Source: Schistocerca nitens
Lineage: Eukaryota > Arthropoda > Insecta > Orthoptera > Acrididae
Assembly (NCBI RefSeq): GCF_023898315.1
Contig: NC_064619.1
Location: 370,900,150-370,964,149 of the forward strand
Direction of reading: 5' to 3'
DNA: 64,000 nt
Part shown: positions 1-11,194 of the stretch, one piece after another
Position numbering within the stretch: position 1 is the stretch's first letter
Layout: the number at the start of each line of letters is the position of its first letter
Position numbers and translations under genes: made by a program
The notes under the pieces: generated by a model
What the model saw: the letters and a program-made list of their open reading frames with translations, nothing else
Database searches by the model: none
What the model was told of the DNA's origin: nothing

Positions 1-600
1 GACATCGAAGCATTTCATAGACAGGCTGTTAGATTTGTTACTGGTTGGTTAGAACAGAGATGCTTCGGGATTTCAAATGGGAATCCCTGAAGCGAAGACG
101 ACTTCTTTTCGAGGGACACTATCGAGAAAATTTGGAAAATCGCCATTTGAAGCTGACTGCAGAACGATTCTACTGCCGCCAACATCCATTTCGCGTAAAA
201 GCGACGAAATTTAAAGAAATTAGGGCTCTTGCGGAGCCTTATAAACGATCGTTTCTCCCTCGTTCTACCTGCGAGTGGATGGTTCAAATGGCTCTAAGCA
301 CTATGGGACTTAACATCTGAGGTCACCAACCCCTAGACTTAGAACTACTTAAACCTAACTAACCTAAGGACATCACACACATCCATGCCCGAAGCAGGAT
401 TCGGACCTGCAACAGCAGCAGCAGCGCGGTTCCGAACTGAAGCGCCTAGAACCGCTCGGCCACAGCGGCCGGCACCTGCAAGTGGGACAGGAAAGGAAAC
501 ATCATGTAGTTGTATAGAATACCCTTCGCCATGCACCGTACGGTGACTTGCGGAGTATATATGTAGAAGCAGATGTAGATGTAGATATGGGCGTTTTTCT
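1..600 (+). mobile_element. 3' end of a plus-strand LINE (family A), interrupted by a SINE
   Basis: The segment reads as the tail of a non-LTR retrotransposon: a remnant coding stretch at 1-270 (AVRFVTGW, then a basic region) and a 3' UTR ending in a GTAGATGTAGATG-type repeat near 560-585. The same tail recurs at 25640-26065 and 39225-39515, so it is a family and not a host gene. A SINE at 279-473 splits it and duplicates 12 bases of it (267-278 and 474-485, one mismatch). The element enters from the left edge of the window, so only its end is visible. CR1/Jockey-like is the likely clade, but the RT domain needed to decide is absent here. Confidence 0.65.
279..473 (-). mobile_element. SINE type 1 (tRNA-headed), minus orientation
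   Basis: Read on the minus strand, it starts with a tRNA-like head (A-box-like TGGCCGAGCGGTTC, degenerate B box around GGTCCGAATCC), followed by a body with CCTTAGGTTAGTTAGG and a tail ending in GCCATTTGAACC. Target duplications flank it (ACCTGCGAGTGG at 267-278 and ACCTGCAAGTGG at 474-485). It carries no protein. It resembles the common Schistocerca SINE (recalled, not checked). Confidence 0.9.
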
Positions 601-839
601 TGAAGCTTCTGCCAGTTCAGGTTTTTATGCATCTCCCAACGATCAAACAAAGTTGTGACCATTCCTGCTGCCGCTCATTCTGTATGTTCAGTGTACCCTG
701 TTAGTCATATATGATATAGATCGCACACACGAGAGCAGACGCACAAATAATTTCCACGCAATCTCTTTTGCGGATTGGCTGCACTTTGCCAGGATCCTAT
801 CTATGAACCATGTGTCACCATAACCTGACTTACCTGCGA

Positions 840-1290
840 GTGAGCCTAAGCCACCATTCTACTTTACATCCCTACAAACTTTACTCTTAAGTTTGTTACA
901 TCAGTTGACTAATCCCGATATTGTGACTCGTTGATGATGTTGTTGTGATAACACTTTACTGCGTTTTCTAAAGCGCAAAGTTTTACATTTCAGTATATTT
1001 AATAAAAAATGTGCATCTTTGCACCACTTTGAAAATTTTTAATGATATGACAGGATACTTCTGTAGCCTTTACACCTAGTACATTGTAGGCAAGTGCACC
1101 ATCTTCAAGACGCCATGTCATTAATCAGCAACATGAACTGCAATGGTCCCAGCACACTTCCCTGACGCACGTCCGAAGTTACCCCTGCTTCAGCTCTCCA
1201 TCCAAGATAAAATGCTGCGCGGCCCCTACTAAGACATCTTCAGTTGTCACCAATTTTGTTTGATACCCTATTCAATCGCGCTTTCGTTAA
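840..1290 (-). pseudogene. LINE reverse-transcriptase relic
   Basis: The minus strand around 1090-1230 encodes VRQGSVLGPLQFMLLIND, a decayed form of the RT motif VPQGSVLGPLLFLIYIND. Further on (about 870-1000) it reads KWCKDAHFLLNILKCKTLRF, which matches the palm-to-thumb stretch KWCxxxxxxLNxxKCKxM of CR1/Jockey-like enzymes. Stop codons lie between the two parts and no YADD is readable, so it is dead. The clade cannot be settled from this fragment. Confidence 0.6.
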
Positions 1291-2100
1291 CAAATGTTGG
1301 CACGGAATATATGTAAGGTTTATATGCAATATGTTTTCATTATCTTGTGACTGTTGTTTAAATGTTCGGTGTACATTTGGACCAAAAGTAAGCTATTTCC
1401 ATAGTTAAAGAGTAATTAATACATATACAAGTGTGATTCTCTAGTTATGAATGCAGCAGGTCTGATTTAGTTCCTCCAAACTGTTTCGTCCTCAGGACAG
1501 CTTTGTACAACTACAACACAGCTACAGAAACCCCATCATGTAACCAGAACTTAATAAAGTGCCTCATGCGTGCCAGCGCGTTTAACAGCTGTGGTCACAA
1601 TAAAACAGAAGAGACGCAATACAGCTTCTTTCTTCACATGTCGCTCCTACCACCATCAACTAACGCACGCGCCCATGATGGCAGATGTGTCTGCGGGAGA
1701 CAGTTACAGATACGCTTAACTCCAACTGACAGGCACTCGTATGAAGAAAGGAAACTTATATTTTAAATTGTCTTTGACGTCAAAGAAATGGAGCACCACC
1801 TCAGATGGAAATAATGAATGGATATATGGACAGAGATGGAGCAGCATAAAAGCCTGTAGAAGGAATTGGTTGTGACCTGTTTAAGAAGCGATACAACCAT
1901 TCACCCAAACGAATTGGATGGCTTGACAGTAATACTATCCACATTGTACCACAATACGAGTCCACCGTCCTACCCACAGCTGCCAAAGACACGCTCTAAA
2001 GAGGACACCTAATATTTCGCTACACCTACAGATAGCATGGATACGCTTCAGATGAGCTCGCCTCCTCATAGTAGAAGGTTATACACAGTCGGAGAAAACC
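1291..2100. other. Unassigned sequence
   Basis: I recognise no gene, repeat family or RNA here. Open frames are under 90 codons with no family signature. Confidence 0.5.
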
Positions 2101-2312
2101 TAGCTCTCTCAAAGACCATGTTCGCTGGCACCAGGGTATAACATGTGCATACTGAGAAAGTGTAGAATTACTGAATCACTTGTTAAAGTCATCAGCGAAC
2201 AGTTGGCGGTCATGAGGCCTGTCTGCACGTCCTCTGTTTGGAATGTGCTGATAGTACTTGCGCTGAGTTTGGAGATCAGCTGGGTTTGCAACATTCGTTC
2301 TAAGGTACAACC

Positions 2313-2970
2313 ATGCCCCACCGACGAGTACGTACTCCTGTAGAAAAACTTCAGACATTTCAGCATGATCGCACTATGGACCTGGCGGGAAGCTGGACGG
2401 ATGTATCGCTGGACTGCTGCACATGTTGGGCACAATGTATCGGTGGTGTATAGCTGCATTCAGAAATGGCCTGTGGGACATTCCGACACCTAAAGACTAG
2501 GTTCTGGACGCTCATCTAGCACAGATGTATGTCACGACTGACGCATTCTCTTAGCAGCTGTAGCCAACATAACATCTTCTGGAGAAGAAATCCGGGCACA
2601 TGTTGCATCTGCTGTGTCATCAGGGACTTTTGGAGACCGTCTGCTTGCAGCAGGGCAAAGATCATGTGCGCCCCTAGTCAGGCTACCACTGACACCATGA
2701 CACTGCCAAGCATGGCTACTCTCGTGGTGTACAACAAGTGCCTGGCCAGCAAGATCACCAGATCTCTCGCCAACTGAACACATATGGGTCATGATGAAGT
2801 GGGAACTTACTTGTTCCACAGGGCCTACAAGAACTATTACCGGATTGGAACCAACGGCCCAAGATTCTTGGGTCAATCTATCACAGGATCCCATTGGGCA
2901 ACTTTATGATCGATTTGGGGAGGTACGCCTGCGTTATCGACAGAGGGAAGCTCACTGTGTAATGATGCGA
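2313..2970 (+). pseudogene. Tc1-like transposase relic with the catalytic core deleted
   Basis: An ATG at 2313 opens a decayed Tc1-type N-terminus: PHRRVRTPVEKLQ, then a paired-like HTH with AGWTYRR-like wording and RRPGSGRPRSTD-like text across frames (2313-2690). At about 2743 the sequence jumps to the C-terminal part, SPDL-equivalent followed by PTEHIWVMMKWEL and an LYDRFGEVRLRY tail. The stretch that should hold both catalytic Asp residues is missing, so this is an internal-deletion relic with added frameshifts. Upstream sequence (2100-2312) is probably the element's 5' region. No clear TIR was found. Confidence 0.6.
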
Positions 2971-3990
2971 CTGTTTGGTGCAGGCTTTCAAAATAAGAAT
3001 GAAATGTGTGGTGGTGGCCCTCAGCTACGTACCCACAGACTCAGAGATGAAATATCAAAAGTTTTGGCTGGTTTTGTTGTCTAGGGGCTGGGATACGTAG
3101 CTGCCGCATTACAAGCCAAATACTGATGAGTCTACAGTATTAAATATGAATATACACATGAATCGAATGGTCGAAGGTTCCTATCACTCGGCAATTGCGA
3201 ATTTTGAACGTAATATACACATTTATACATGAAAGACTGCAATTAAATAAAATCTGCAGGTACTACCTTAACGACTTTAAATGATGAGTACAATAGCAGA
3301 AGTACCTTTTAGAATGCCGTTTATTACTGCAAAACACTTATTGGTGTCGATGGTCCAGCAATTAAATAAGTTGAAAAACAGGGAAATAACAGATTCCTAC
3401 TTCACGTAATTAGCTACGAACAACATAGCTTGCGAGATCTCACAAGTGCCCAAGTCGGCACTACGAAATATTTCTATCTCCCGCGAACACGCGCAAACTG
3501 CTCCACACTCTCCAAGCCTCTTCCCACGACTGTCCATCGCTGCTTCCCGTCCAGCACTCTCTCCTGTGCTCTCCCATACTGTCCCTCGTGCCGCACTGTC
3601 CAGAACTGCCTCGTGTCCTCTCCCATACTGTCTCTCCATTAACGAGCGCTGTGATTGGCTAGAGCGCTCCTGCCATGTCTTCAAGCCAACGCACACTCGC
3701 AAACATAATGAAACACATTCGAAATACTGGATTTGCATTTAAATAACTTGAAATTACATAAATATTCCTATGGCTGGACCATAAACACGCTCTAACACAC
3801 ATTATTAAATATATAAACAAATTAAATAAATATATATCAAAGGAATGGTAACAAAAGGTAGGCCAGTAGCCTAATGTCTCTGCACTTTCTAAAACACAGT
3901 AAATATTTAACCAATTTCTTCATGAATAGTATATATCGGATATAAACAAAGACATAGACGACTAAATATATTTATAATCATGCTGTTACC
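2971..3990. other. Unassigned sequence with a pyrimidine-rich block
   Basis: No gene is recognised. The part at 3480-3640 is rich in CTCTCC/TGTCC runs, which gives serine/proline-rich open frames with no family features. Confidence 0.5.
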
Positions 3991-4007
3991 GTTTTTTCGT
4001 TTAACTG

Positions 4008-4195
4008 GCTGGCTCTGAGCACTATGGGACTCAACATCTTAGGTCATAAGTCCCCTAGAACTTAGAACTACTTAAACCTAACTAACCTAAGGACATCACA
4101 CACACCCATGCCCGAGGCAGGATTTGAACCTGCGACCGTAGCAGTCCCGCGGTTCCGGACTGCAGCGCCAGAACCGCTAGACCACCGCGGCCGGC
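4008..4195 (-). mobile_element. SINE type 1, minus orientation
   Basis: Same family as the copy at 279-473: tail on the left, body with CCTAACTAACCTAAGG, and a tRNA-like head ending in GCGGCCGGC on the right. It is flanked by an exact 12-base duplication, TTCGTTTAACTG, at 3996-4007 and 4196-4207. The first bases of the tail are lost. Confidence 0.9.
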
Positions 4196-4207
4196 TTCGT
4201 TTAACTG

Positions 4208-5200
4208 TGGAGTACTTATTGCCTGACGCGATCGATAGTAATCGGCCACTTTGACCTCCAATAACTCATGTACTATTCAAGTTACATGCCTGTAATTTAT
4301 ACAAATTTAGAGTTACACTAATAGCTTTCTAAAGACACGTCGATCGACAAAATCGGATGAACCGTTTAGATTTTGGAAATTCATTGCTGGGTGTTACTTG
4401 TATAATTTAGCGACAGATACTAAACTTTAGACTAATACAGACGTTAAAAATCTGATTACACCATCAGAAACATCGTGTAAATAATGGTAATGTACATGTT
4501 TCTTTTGTGAGGTATCATGATTCGCTGGCTATTAATTTCTATACAAACTGTGAAATGTCTGCCATTAAGGTTTCACAACGTCCGCCATCTTTGGCACTCC
4601 TGGCATTTCTCCTTCATCGACACAGCGTCACCATGGAATTCCCAGCCACGTGGTGGCTGGACCACACTCTGGGGCTACCCCTTGTGTCTGGCACCACACG
4701 GTCCGCCTGCCGAGCGCCTGCTCCAACTCCGAACTTAGAATATTTTCAGGGCGCCACAACTCGCCCGTTACATTACATTGGGCACACTTCACTGTGTCGT
4801 GTGTATTTCATTGGGTCTGAATTCGTTATCATATACTCCTACAATGATTAAATACCTGCCACATTATTTGTCAATAAAATGACCTCCTTGAGGATGTTGC
4901 ACTTTTGTATCTGGCAGCATTCTGTCACCGCACCTCGAGAAGTCCATTACCAGTGGGGTGAGGAGTTCAGAAAGAGTAAAGTACCTTGTCTGCTTGCACA
5001 ACACAAGTAGTCAAATGTCATGCGCTGCACTGTTGATGTGGTAAGGGGCCAATGTTGGCCGCTTAGGCTGTGGCGTTGGCGCCAGCTGACGTGCCTAGAA
5101 CCCACTGCGACTTCACGTGGTGCATGGACAGGACGGCCGCCAACCAGGGATAGAACGGTCGCCAACCAGCCGTCTTAGGATCTCCTATTCATAAATTAAC
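4208..5200. other. Unassigned sequence
   Basis: No gene or known repeat could be assigned. The GC-rich stretches at 4600-4740 and 5035-5170 give short open frames only. Confidence 0.5.
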
Positions 5201-5204
5201 ATCC

Positions 5205-6650
5205 GATTGGCTACTAAAAATAAACAAATACTTTTAGCTTCATGCCGTACTTGTGGTTGGAAAAGGAGACTTACGGTTACACGGCATCAGTCAGTACCAT
5301 ATTGCGTTCGTCAGTGTGTAAGTAGCAAGTGGCTGAAATGGGCGGTGATACTGCATCTCCCACATGCTGTGAGGTACATTCTGTCATTCACTTCCTGCAA
5401 GCAGGAGGAGTCAATGCCAACGACATACATCGTCAGTTGTATCGTGATTACAGGGCTGGGATTACGAGAGATGATGTCGTGAGAGTGGTGCAGAAAATTC
5501 AAGGCTGCCCACGGAGATGTGCATTGTAAAAGTGCTCATGGATTAGATTCAGATTTGATTGACGAGCTTGTGAAACATGTTGACGAAATGGTTTGTCATT
5601 TCATTAACACTATTTCCGAATTATCTGAAGATGTACCTTAGATTTCAAGGACAGCCCTCTTTAACACTGTCACAAAGAGGTTCGGCTAAAATAAGTTTTG
5701 TGCACGTTGGGTATTAATGTGTCTAACACTGGACTCGCATTCGGGAGGACGACGGTTCAATCCCGCGTCCAGCCATCCTGATTTAGGTTTTCCGAGATTT
5801 CCCTAAATCGCTCCAGGGCACGGCCGACTTCCTTCCCCGTCCTTCCCTAATCCGTTGAGACTGATGACCTCACTGTCTGGCCTCCTTCCCCAAACAAACA
5901 ACCCAATAACTGATGTTCACAAAACTGAAAGAATGGGTCAAGGCCTTCCTTTCAGCGCTACCAAGAAGAGGAGGAAGAGCAGGAGGAATAATTTCTGAAG
6001 CGAATCGTGACTGGGGATGAGACATCCTCGCACTATTTGAAGTCTAAAACTAAGAAACAGACCAAGCAGTGAATGTACACCCATTCTCCCAGTTAGTCCA
6101 AAAAATTCAACCAGGCGCTGTCAAATCGCGAAATGTTAGATACAGTTTTTTGGAACAGCAAAGAGATTTTGACATCGGATTTCACAAGAGAAACACGAGA
6201 AAATACTGTGAGATCATAGGTTTTATTTTGAGACTTACAAAACCCCACAGGCCAGACCAAAGCAAACGCTGTAGGTTGGTTACCGCGAATCGAACGAAGG
6301 AAGAAGTCTTGTTTTTTGACTAGAAGACTTTTCCACATCCTTCCTATGATCCAGACTTTTCACCAAGCGACTTTCATCTCTTCCCCATGATAAATGCCTG
6401 GCTGGCTACTCAGCACTTCACGATCAATTATGAACTCAGAGATGCTGTCCACCAGCAGGCTGAAGCACCAGGTGGCACCAACCTTTGATGAAGGGATAAA
6501 GAAACTGGTGTCGAGGTACGACAGTAGTTTGAACTTGGTTAGCAACTATGTAAGTATAGATTATATACAATTTTATCGATTATTTTAGAGCCTATCGGTG
6601 GTTAATTTATGACCAGCCATCGTATCAAAGTAACAGCTTTGAATATTCCT
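5205..6650 (+). pseudogene. Mariner-like transposase relic interrupted by a SINE
   Basis: The plus strand at 5329-5530 encodes a mariner-type N-terminal helix region (VIHFLQAGGVNANDIHRQLY). Frameshifted remains follow: FCARW at 5695-5710, KRIVTGDET with the first catalytic Asp at about 6005-6030, KTKKQT, then a C-terminus with SDFHLFP-like text and GIKKLVSRYD near 6490-6525. Stops and frameshifts occur throughout. A SINE at 5719-5906 sits after CARW. Clear terminal inverted repeats are not visible, so both ends are approximate. Confidence 0.6.
5719..5906 (+). mobile_element. SINE type 2 (tRNA-headed), plus orientation
   Basis: The head reads CACTGGACTCGCATTCGGGAGG and then a B-box-like GGTTCAATCCC. 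The body has GATTTAGGTTTTCCGAGATT and the tail GAGACTGATGACCTCACTG, then a CCCCAAACAAACAACCC end. The first part of the tRNA-like head is eroded. It lies inside the mariner relic. The family also appears at 47083-47311, and as a fragment near 42903. Confidence 0.8.
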
Positions 6651-6975
6651 AAAGGCCTTTCTCAACGCAGCCTGTCATGGAAACTGAGTGAAACAGTACG
6701 AACATACCAACTAAATACTTAGAGCACTAATACCAAGTTTTATCATTATCTGCGATAGACAGTAATATTTACCAATTACTACTCCAGGGAACACTTTTCA
6801 CTGATAAAAACCAAGCACGGTTTAGAGCCAAAAGTCCTCACATTAAGAACATTGAGCACATTCAGGGTATCCATATTTAAAGTTCTAGTTCCAAAACGCT
6901 GTAAGGTGAAACCGCTGCTCAGATCGACATCAAATTTGAACGGCACATTATTGACACAGGGGGAAACGTCATGGA

Positions 6976-6978
<3 letters not shown>

Positions 6979-7015
<37 letters not shown>
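6979..7015 (+). repeat. Homopolymer of 37 A
   Basis: An uninterrupted A run as given, preceded by GGAAGC and followed by TTACG. Its length is prone to assembly error. Confidence 0.9.
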
Positions 7016-7017
<2 letters not shown>

Positions 7018-7246
7018 ACGAAAATTTTGCCAATAGATGGTGCTGTAAACGTCTTGACGAAAATGGGGTCGGTTACAAATGACAGACAAATCGCAGTAGG
7101 ACGGCTATGGTTATAGCTGCACATTACACCATCCACACTGTACAGTTTACATGACTGCACAAGTTCGGCAGTTAACAGTTGTGGCACTGTTCGTTAGGTA
7201 AACCCATCCACCTCAGCAAGGTCGTACCAGGTCGTATGGGAATAAT

Positions 7247-7410
7247 CGGTTTTTAACTGTTCTAAGGCCAAAAACCGCATAAAAAGCAAAATGACATCAG
7301 TTTTTAACTGTCCTGGGACGAAAAACCGCATAAAAAACAAAATGACATAACTTTTTAATTTTTCTAGACCAAAAAGGCATAAAAAGCAAAATGACATCGG
7401 CTTCTAACTG
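7247..7410 (+). repeat. Minisatellite, about 51 bp x 3.3
   Basis: Units start at 7247, 7298, 7349 and (partial) 7398. Each has TTTTTAACTGT, a purine stretch, GCATAAAAAGCAAAATGACAT. Identity is high between units 1 and 2 and lower in unit 3, which has lost about 2 bases. It lies inside the mariner-superfamily relic. Confidence 0.85.
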
Positions 7411-7813
7411 ACGCGAGACTGCTGCAAGACACGTTCAATGTGCTGTCCACCGTTTCTGAAGTTGAAATCGAAAAACAGCTTGTTCCACAACAAATAGGAT
7501 GTCTCCGGGGTTACGTTCAGAATGCACTGCGCAATGCGTGCCTTCAGTTCAGCTATGTTCCTAATTGGAGCACCGAACACACCATCTTTCAGATAACTCC
7601 ACACGGATTAACATCAGACTGTAAGGAAAAGACGGTTAATAATTTCCGAAATGCGTCTGCGGCGCCCGCTTTTTTTTTCTTTTTAGTTGAGGAATATGCG
7701 GAGGAGTGCCGTCTTCCTTAAAAATGATTCTACCCATACAACCAAGCTGCTGAAGGGTTGGGATGTTGATGCGCAAGACTCACTAGCGTTTACCTGTGAC
7801 AGTGCAGGTTACA

Positions 7814-9000
7814 GATTAGATTAGATCAGTACTTGTTCCATGGATCATGAATACGACACTTCGTAATGATGTGGAACGTGTCAGGTTAATAAAAGACGTC
7901 TGTACAAGATATTACATTACACAAAATATTGCATGACACTAATGTTTAAGTTTTATTTCTTTTTTTTCCTTAATTTATATCTAAAAATTCAGCCAATGAG
8001 TAGAAGGAGTTGTCATCTAGAAATTCTTTTAATTTATTTTTAAATGTTAGTTGGCTATCTGTCAGGCTTTTGATGCTGTTTGGTAGGTGACCAAAGACTT
8101 CTGTGGCACCATAATTTACCCCTTTCTGTTCCAAAGTCAGATTTAACCCTGCATAGTGAAGATCATCCTTTCACCTGGTGTTATAGATATGCACACTGCT
8201 ATTACTTTTGAACTGGGTTGGATTATTAACAACAAATTTCATAAGTGAATATATATACTGTGAGGTTACTGTGAGGATCCCTAGATCATTAAATAGATGT
8301 CTGCAGGATGACCGTGGGTGGGCTCCAGCAATTATTCTGATTACACGTTTTTGAGCAATGAATACTTTTCTACTCAGCGATGAATTACCCCAGAATATGA
8401 TGCCATACGAAAGCAGTGAATGAAAGTAGGCATAGTAAGTTAATTTACTGAGATTCTTATCACCAAAATTTTCAATAACCCTAATAGCATACGTAGCTGA
8501 ACTCAGACGTTTCAGCAGACCATCAATGTGTTGCTTCCAGTTTAACCTCTCATCAATGGACACACCTAAAAATTTTAAAAATTCTACCTTAGCTACAGAC
8601 TTCTGTTAAAGTCTATATTTATTACTGGAGTTGTGCCATTTACTGTACAGAACTGTGTATACTGTGTTTTATCAAAATTTAAAGAGAGTCCGTTTGCTGA
8701 GAACCACTTAATAATTTTGTGAAAAACATCATTTACAATTACATCACTTAGTTCTTGGTTTTTGGATGTTATTACTATACTTGTATCATCAGCAAAAAGA
8801 ACTAACTTTGCATCTTCATCAATGTGGAAAGGTAACTCATTAATGTATGTCAAGAACAGTAAAGGACCTAAGACCGAACCCTGTGGGACCCCGTGCTTGA
8901 TAGCCCCCCCAGTTTGAGGAATCAGCTGTTGTTTTAACATTACATGAACCACTTATTTCAACTTTCTGCATTCTTCCAGTTAAGTATGAATTAAACATTA
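7814..9000 (-). pseudogene. Truncated LINE, RT C-terminal half and 3' UTR
   Basis: Minus-strand coding at 8593-8952 contains HGVPQGSVLGPLLFLTYINE and the catalytic LFADDTSIV (the YADD equivalent), then KWFSANGLSLNFDKTQY. A second frame at 8171-8563 continues with WKQHIDGLLKRLSSATYAIR and the thumb region YYAYFHSLLSYGIIFWG. The frame breaks near 8570-8600. The 3' UTR runs left to about 7814, ending in an AGATTAGATCA-type stretch. The 5' part of the RT, the endonuclease and ORF1 are absent, as in most 5'-truncated LINE copies. The clade is CR1/Jockey-like by motif wording. Confidence 0.8.
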
Positions 9001-9004
9001 TCTG

Positions 9005-9250
9005 GAGGGTTCGATTCAAAAGGACGGTGCTATCGAACGCAGCGTTTTGACGACGAAGGGGAACTGCGAGAGGGCGTGACTAACTGGCTGAAGCGTTAGG
9101 AGGCAGAATGTTACGACAATGTAATTTCAAAGCTTGTTCGCCGTTACGATAAGTGACAAAGTTTGTGTGGAGACTATGTTGAGCAGCAGTGTTTCAGTGT
9201 CGCTTCCAAATGAATAAAACATTTTTTCCTATACTTTGTTTAAAAAAATA
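9005..9250 (+). pseudogene. Mariner C-terminal relic
   Basis: The plus strand reads SFDDEGELREGVTNWLKR, a stop, then ISKLVRRYDK, a stop, LCGDYVE, with two in-frame stops. This is the usual mariner C-terminus (DDEEL...AV..WL, KLV.RYDKC...GDYVEK), and it resembles the remnant in the short element at 38631-39119. No terminus could be identified. Confidence 0.6.
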
Positions 9251-9766
9251 CCAAAACGTAGTGTACCTTCTGCATAGTCTTCGTACAAAACACCAGCAGC
9301 TACCTAGACACTGCATGCTCTCACTTCATTTCACCGATTCAAGCGGGGGATTTTAATAATAATAACCATACCTACCGAGGAATTTGTGGTTGGTTGGTTT
9401 AAAAGAGGGGGGGAGGGGGGGGGGGGGAAGGGACCAAACTGCGAGGTTATCAGTCCCTTTTTCCCAGTAAAATAATTAGACAAGAAGAAAAGAAAGGAGA
9501 CGTACAGTACAATAACAGGAGAAAGGAAGAACTAGAAGAATGACAGAAGGACAACCAACACTACTATGGACAAAACAGGAAAAGAAAACCACAGGGAGAA
9601 GCAAGGAACAGGTAGAAGGGATAAACACAAGAGAGCAGATGACCTTGGCTGGCCAACCACGAGAATAAAAAGCAAAAGCCAGCCACGCTGCGAGACATTA
9701 AAACGTCCAGACTAAAAGCAGTGGAGTGGAGAACGAAAAGGGACAAAGGACATGCGCTAAAAATTA

Positions 9767-11188
9767 CACTCCTGGAAATTGAAATAAGAACACCGTGAAT
9801 TCATTGTCCCAGGAAGGGGAAACTTTATTGACACATTCCTGGGGTCAGATACATCACATGATCACACTGACAGAACCACAGGCACATAGACACAGGCAAC
9901 AGAGCATGCACAATGTCGGCACTAGTACAGTGTATATCCACCTTTCGTAGCAATGCAGGCTGCTATTCTCCCATGGAGACGATCGTAGAGATGCTGGATG
10001 TAGTCCTGTGGAACGGCTTGCCATGCCATTTCCACCTGGCGCCTCAGTTGGACCAGCGTTCGTGCTGGACGTGCAGACCGCGTGAGACGACGCTTCATCC
10101 AGTCCCAAACATGCTCAATGGGGGACAGATCCGGAGATCTTGCTGGCCAGGGTAGTTGACTTACACCTTCTAGAGCACGTTGGGTGGCACGGGATACATG
10201 CGGACGTGCATTGTCCTGTTGGAACAGCAAGTTCCCTTGCCGGTCTAGGAATGGTAGAACGATGGGTTCGATGACGGTTTGGATGTACCGTGCACTATTC
10301 AGTGTCCCCTCGACGATCACCAGTGGTGTACGGCCAGTGTAGGAGATCGCTCCCCACACCATGATGCCGGTTGTTGGCCCTGTGTGCCTCGGTCGTATGC
10401 AGTCCTGATTGTGGCGCTCACCTGCACGGCGCCAAACACGCATACGACCATCATTGGCACCAAGGCAGAAGCGACTCTCATCGCTGAAGACGACACGTCT
10501 CCATTCGTCCCTCCATTCACGCCTGTCGCGACACCACTGGAGGCGGGCTGCACGATGTTGGGGCGTGAGCGGAAGACGGCCTAACGGTGTGCCGGACCGT
10601 AGCCCAGCTTCATGGAGACGGTTGCGAATGGTCCTCGCCGATACCCCAGGAGCAACAGTGTCCCTAATTTGCTGGGAAGTGGCGGTGCGGTCCCCTACGG
10701 CACTGCGTAGGATCCTACGGTCTTGGCGTGCATCCGTGCGTCGCTGCGGTCCGGTCCCAGGTCGACGGGCACGTGCACCTTCCGCCGACCACTGGCGACA
10801 ACATCGATGTACTGTGGAGACCTCACGCCCCACGTGTTGAGCAATTCGGCGGTACGTCCACCCGGCCTCCCGCATGCCCACTATACGCCCTCGCTCAAAG
10901 TCCGTCAACTGCACATACGGTTCACGTCCACGCTGTCGCGGCATGCTACCAGTGTTAAAGACTGCGACGGAGCTCCGTATGCCACGGCAAACTGGCTGAC
11001 ACTGACGGCGGCGGTGCACAAATGCTGCGCAGCTAGCGCCATTCGACGGCCAACACCGCGGTTCCTGGTGTGTCCGCTGTGCCGTGCGTGTGATCATTGC
11101 TTGTACAGCCCTCTCGCAGTGTCCGGAGCAAGTATGGTGGGTCTGACACACCGGTGTCAATGTGTTCTTTTTTCCATTTCCAGGAGTG
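9767..11188 (-). mobile_element. Tc1-like transposon copy 1 (1422 bp, intact)
   Basis: The ends are inverted repeats beginning CACTCCTGGAAAT and continuing with GAAA-AAGAACAC (27 bp, two mismatches), in a TA target (9765-9766 and 11189-11190). The element lies in the 3' part of I-like LINE copy 1, and the LINE sequence resumes directly on both sides. Copies 2 (41418-42839) and 3 (59328-60749) have the same length. It encodes one full-length transposase. Confidence 0.95.
9922..10944 (-). CDS. Tc1-like transposase, intact, 340 aa
   Basis: A cut-and-paste transposase that would bind the element's inverted repeats and move it between TA sites in the nucleus. The start chosen is MPRQRGREPYVQLTDF at 10944, after which the paired-like HTH region begins (GWTYRRIAQHVGREVSTVH, residues 30-50, then a second HTH to about 120). 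The catalytic residues are D155 (FSDESRF), D244 (LFQQDNARPH) and E277 (SPIEHVWD), with 32 residues between the second Asp and the Glu. No stop or frameshift is present. The frame stays open upstream of this Met through the terminal repeat into the LINE, up to a Met at 11559, so a longer fusion cannot be excluded. It differs from copy 2 at about six residues, which suggests recent transposition. Confidence 0.92.
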   Translation of the reverse strand: MPRQRGREPYVQLTDFERGRIVGMREAGWTYRRIAQHVGREVSTVHRCCRQWSAEGARARRPGTGPQRRTDARQDRRILRSAVGDRTATSQQIRDTVAPGVSARTIRNRLHEAGLRSGTPLGRLPLTPQHRAARLQWCRDRREWRDEWRRVVFSDESRFCLGANDGRMRVWRRAGERHNQDCIRPRHTGPTTGIMVWGAISYTGRTPLVIVEGTLNSARYIQTVIEPIVLPFLDRQGNLLFQQDNARPHVSRATQRALEGVSQLPWPARSPDLSPIEHVWDWMKRRLTRSARPARTLVQLRRQVEMAWQAVPQDYIQHLYDRLHGRIAACIATKGGYTLY

Positions 11189-11194
11189 TATATA

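Larger units (their letters stand above)
6865..7800 (-). pseudogene. Mariner-superfamily relic (C-terminus and one end)
   Basis: The minus strand at 7404-7604 encodes a C-terminal transposase piece (MWSYLKDGVFGAPIRN, ELKARI, then TPETSYLLWNKL and NGGQHIE). It matches the last third of mariner/Tc1-superfamily proteins with the FxWGxxKD...HIE pattern. The left edge at 6865 (CAGGGTATCCATATTTAAAG) looks like such an element's terminus. A run of 37 A (6979-7015) and a 51-bp tandem repeat (7247-7410) lie in the non-coding part between. The catalytic core and the other terminus are missing. Confidence 0.5.

Noticed and set aside
455-473. Functional tRNA gene at SINE heads (also at 4150-4195, 27880-27965, 45150-45224, 57540-57604)
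   Set aside because: A- and B-box-like words are present, but these are heads of SINEs with bodies, tails and target duplications.
3430-3742. Serine/proline-rich open frames
   Set aside because: Composition reflects CTCTCC repeats; no start context or domain.
7194-7397. Open frame with 17-residue repeats
   Set aside because: Produced by the 51-bp minisatellite, which preserves frame because its period is a multiple of three.
7249-7410. CRISPR-like array
   Set aside because: The tandem units are contiguous with no unique spacers, and the genome is eukaryotic.
9406-9430. Poly-G runs (also 34690-34714) as G-quadruplex regulatory sites
   Set aside because: Both are the same position in the 3' tail of I-like LINE copies, explained by shared descent; run length is also unreliable.
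10409-10840. 143-codon open frames antisense to the transposase (also 41766-42197 and 59970-60401)
   Set aside because: Shadow of the transposase in another frame; no independent signature.
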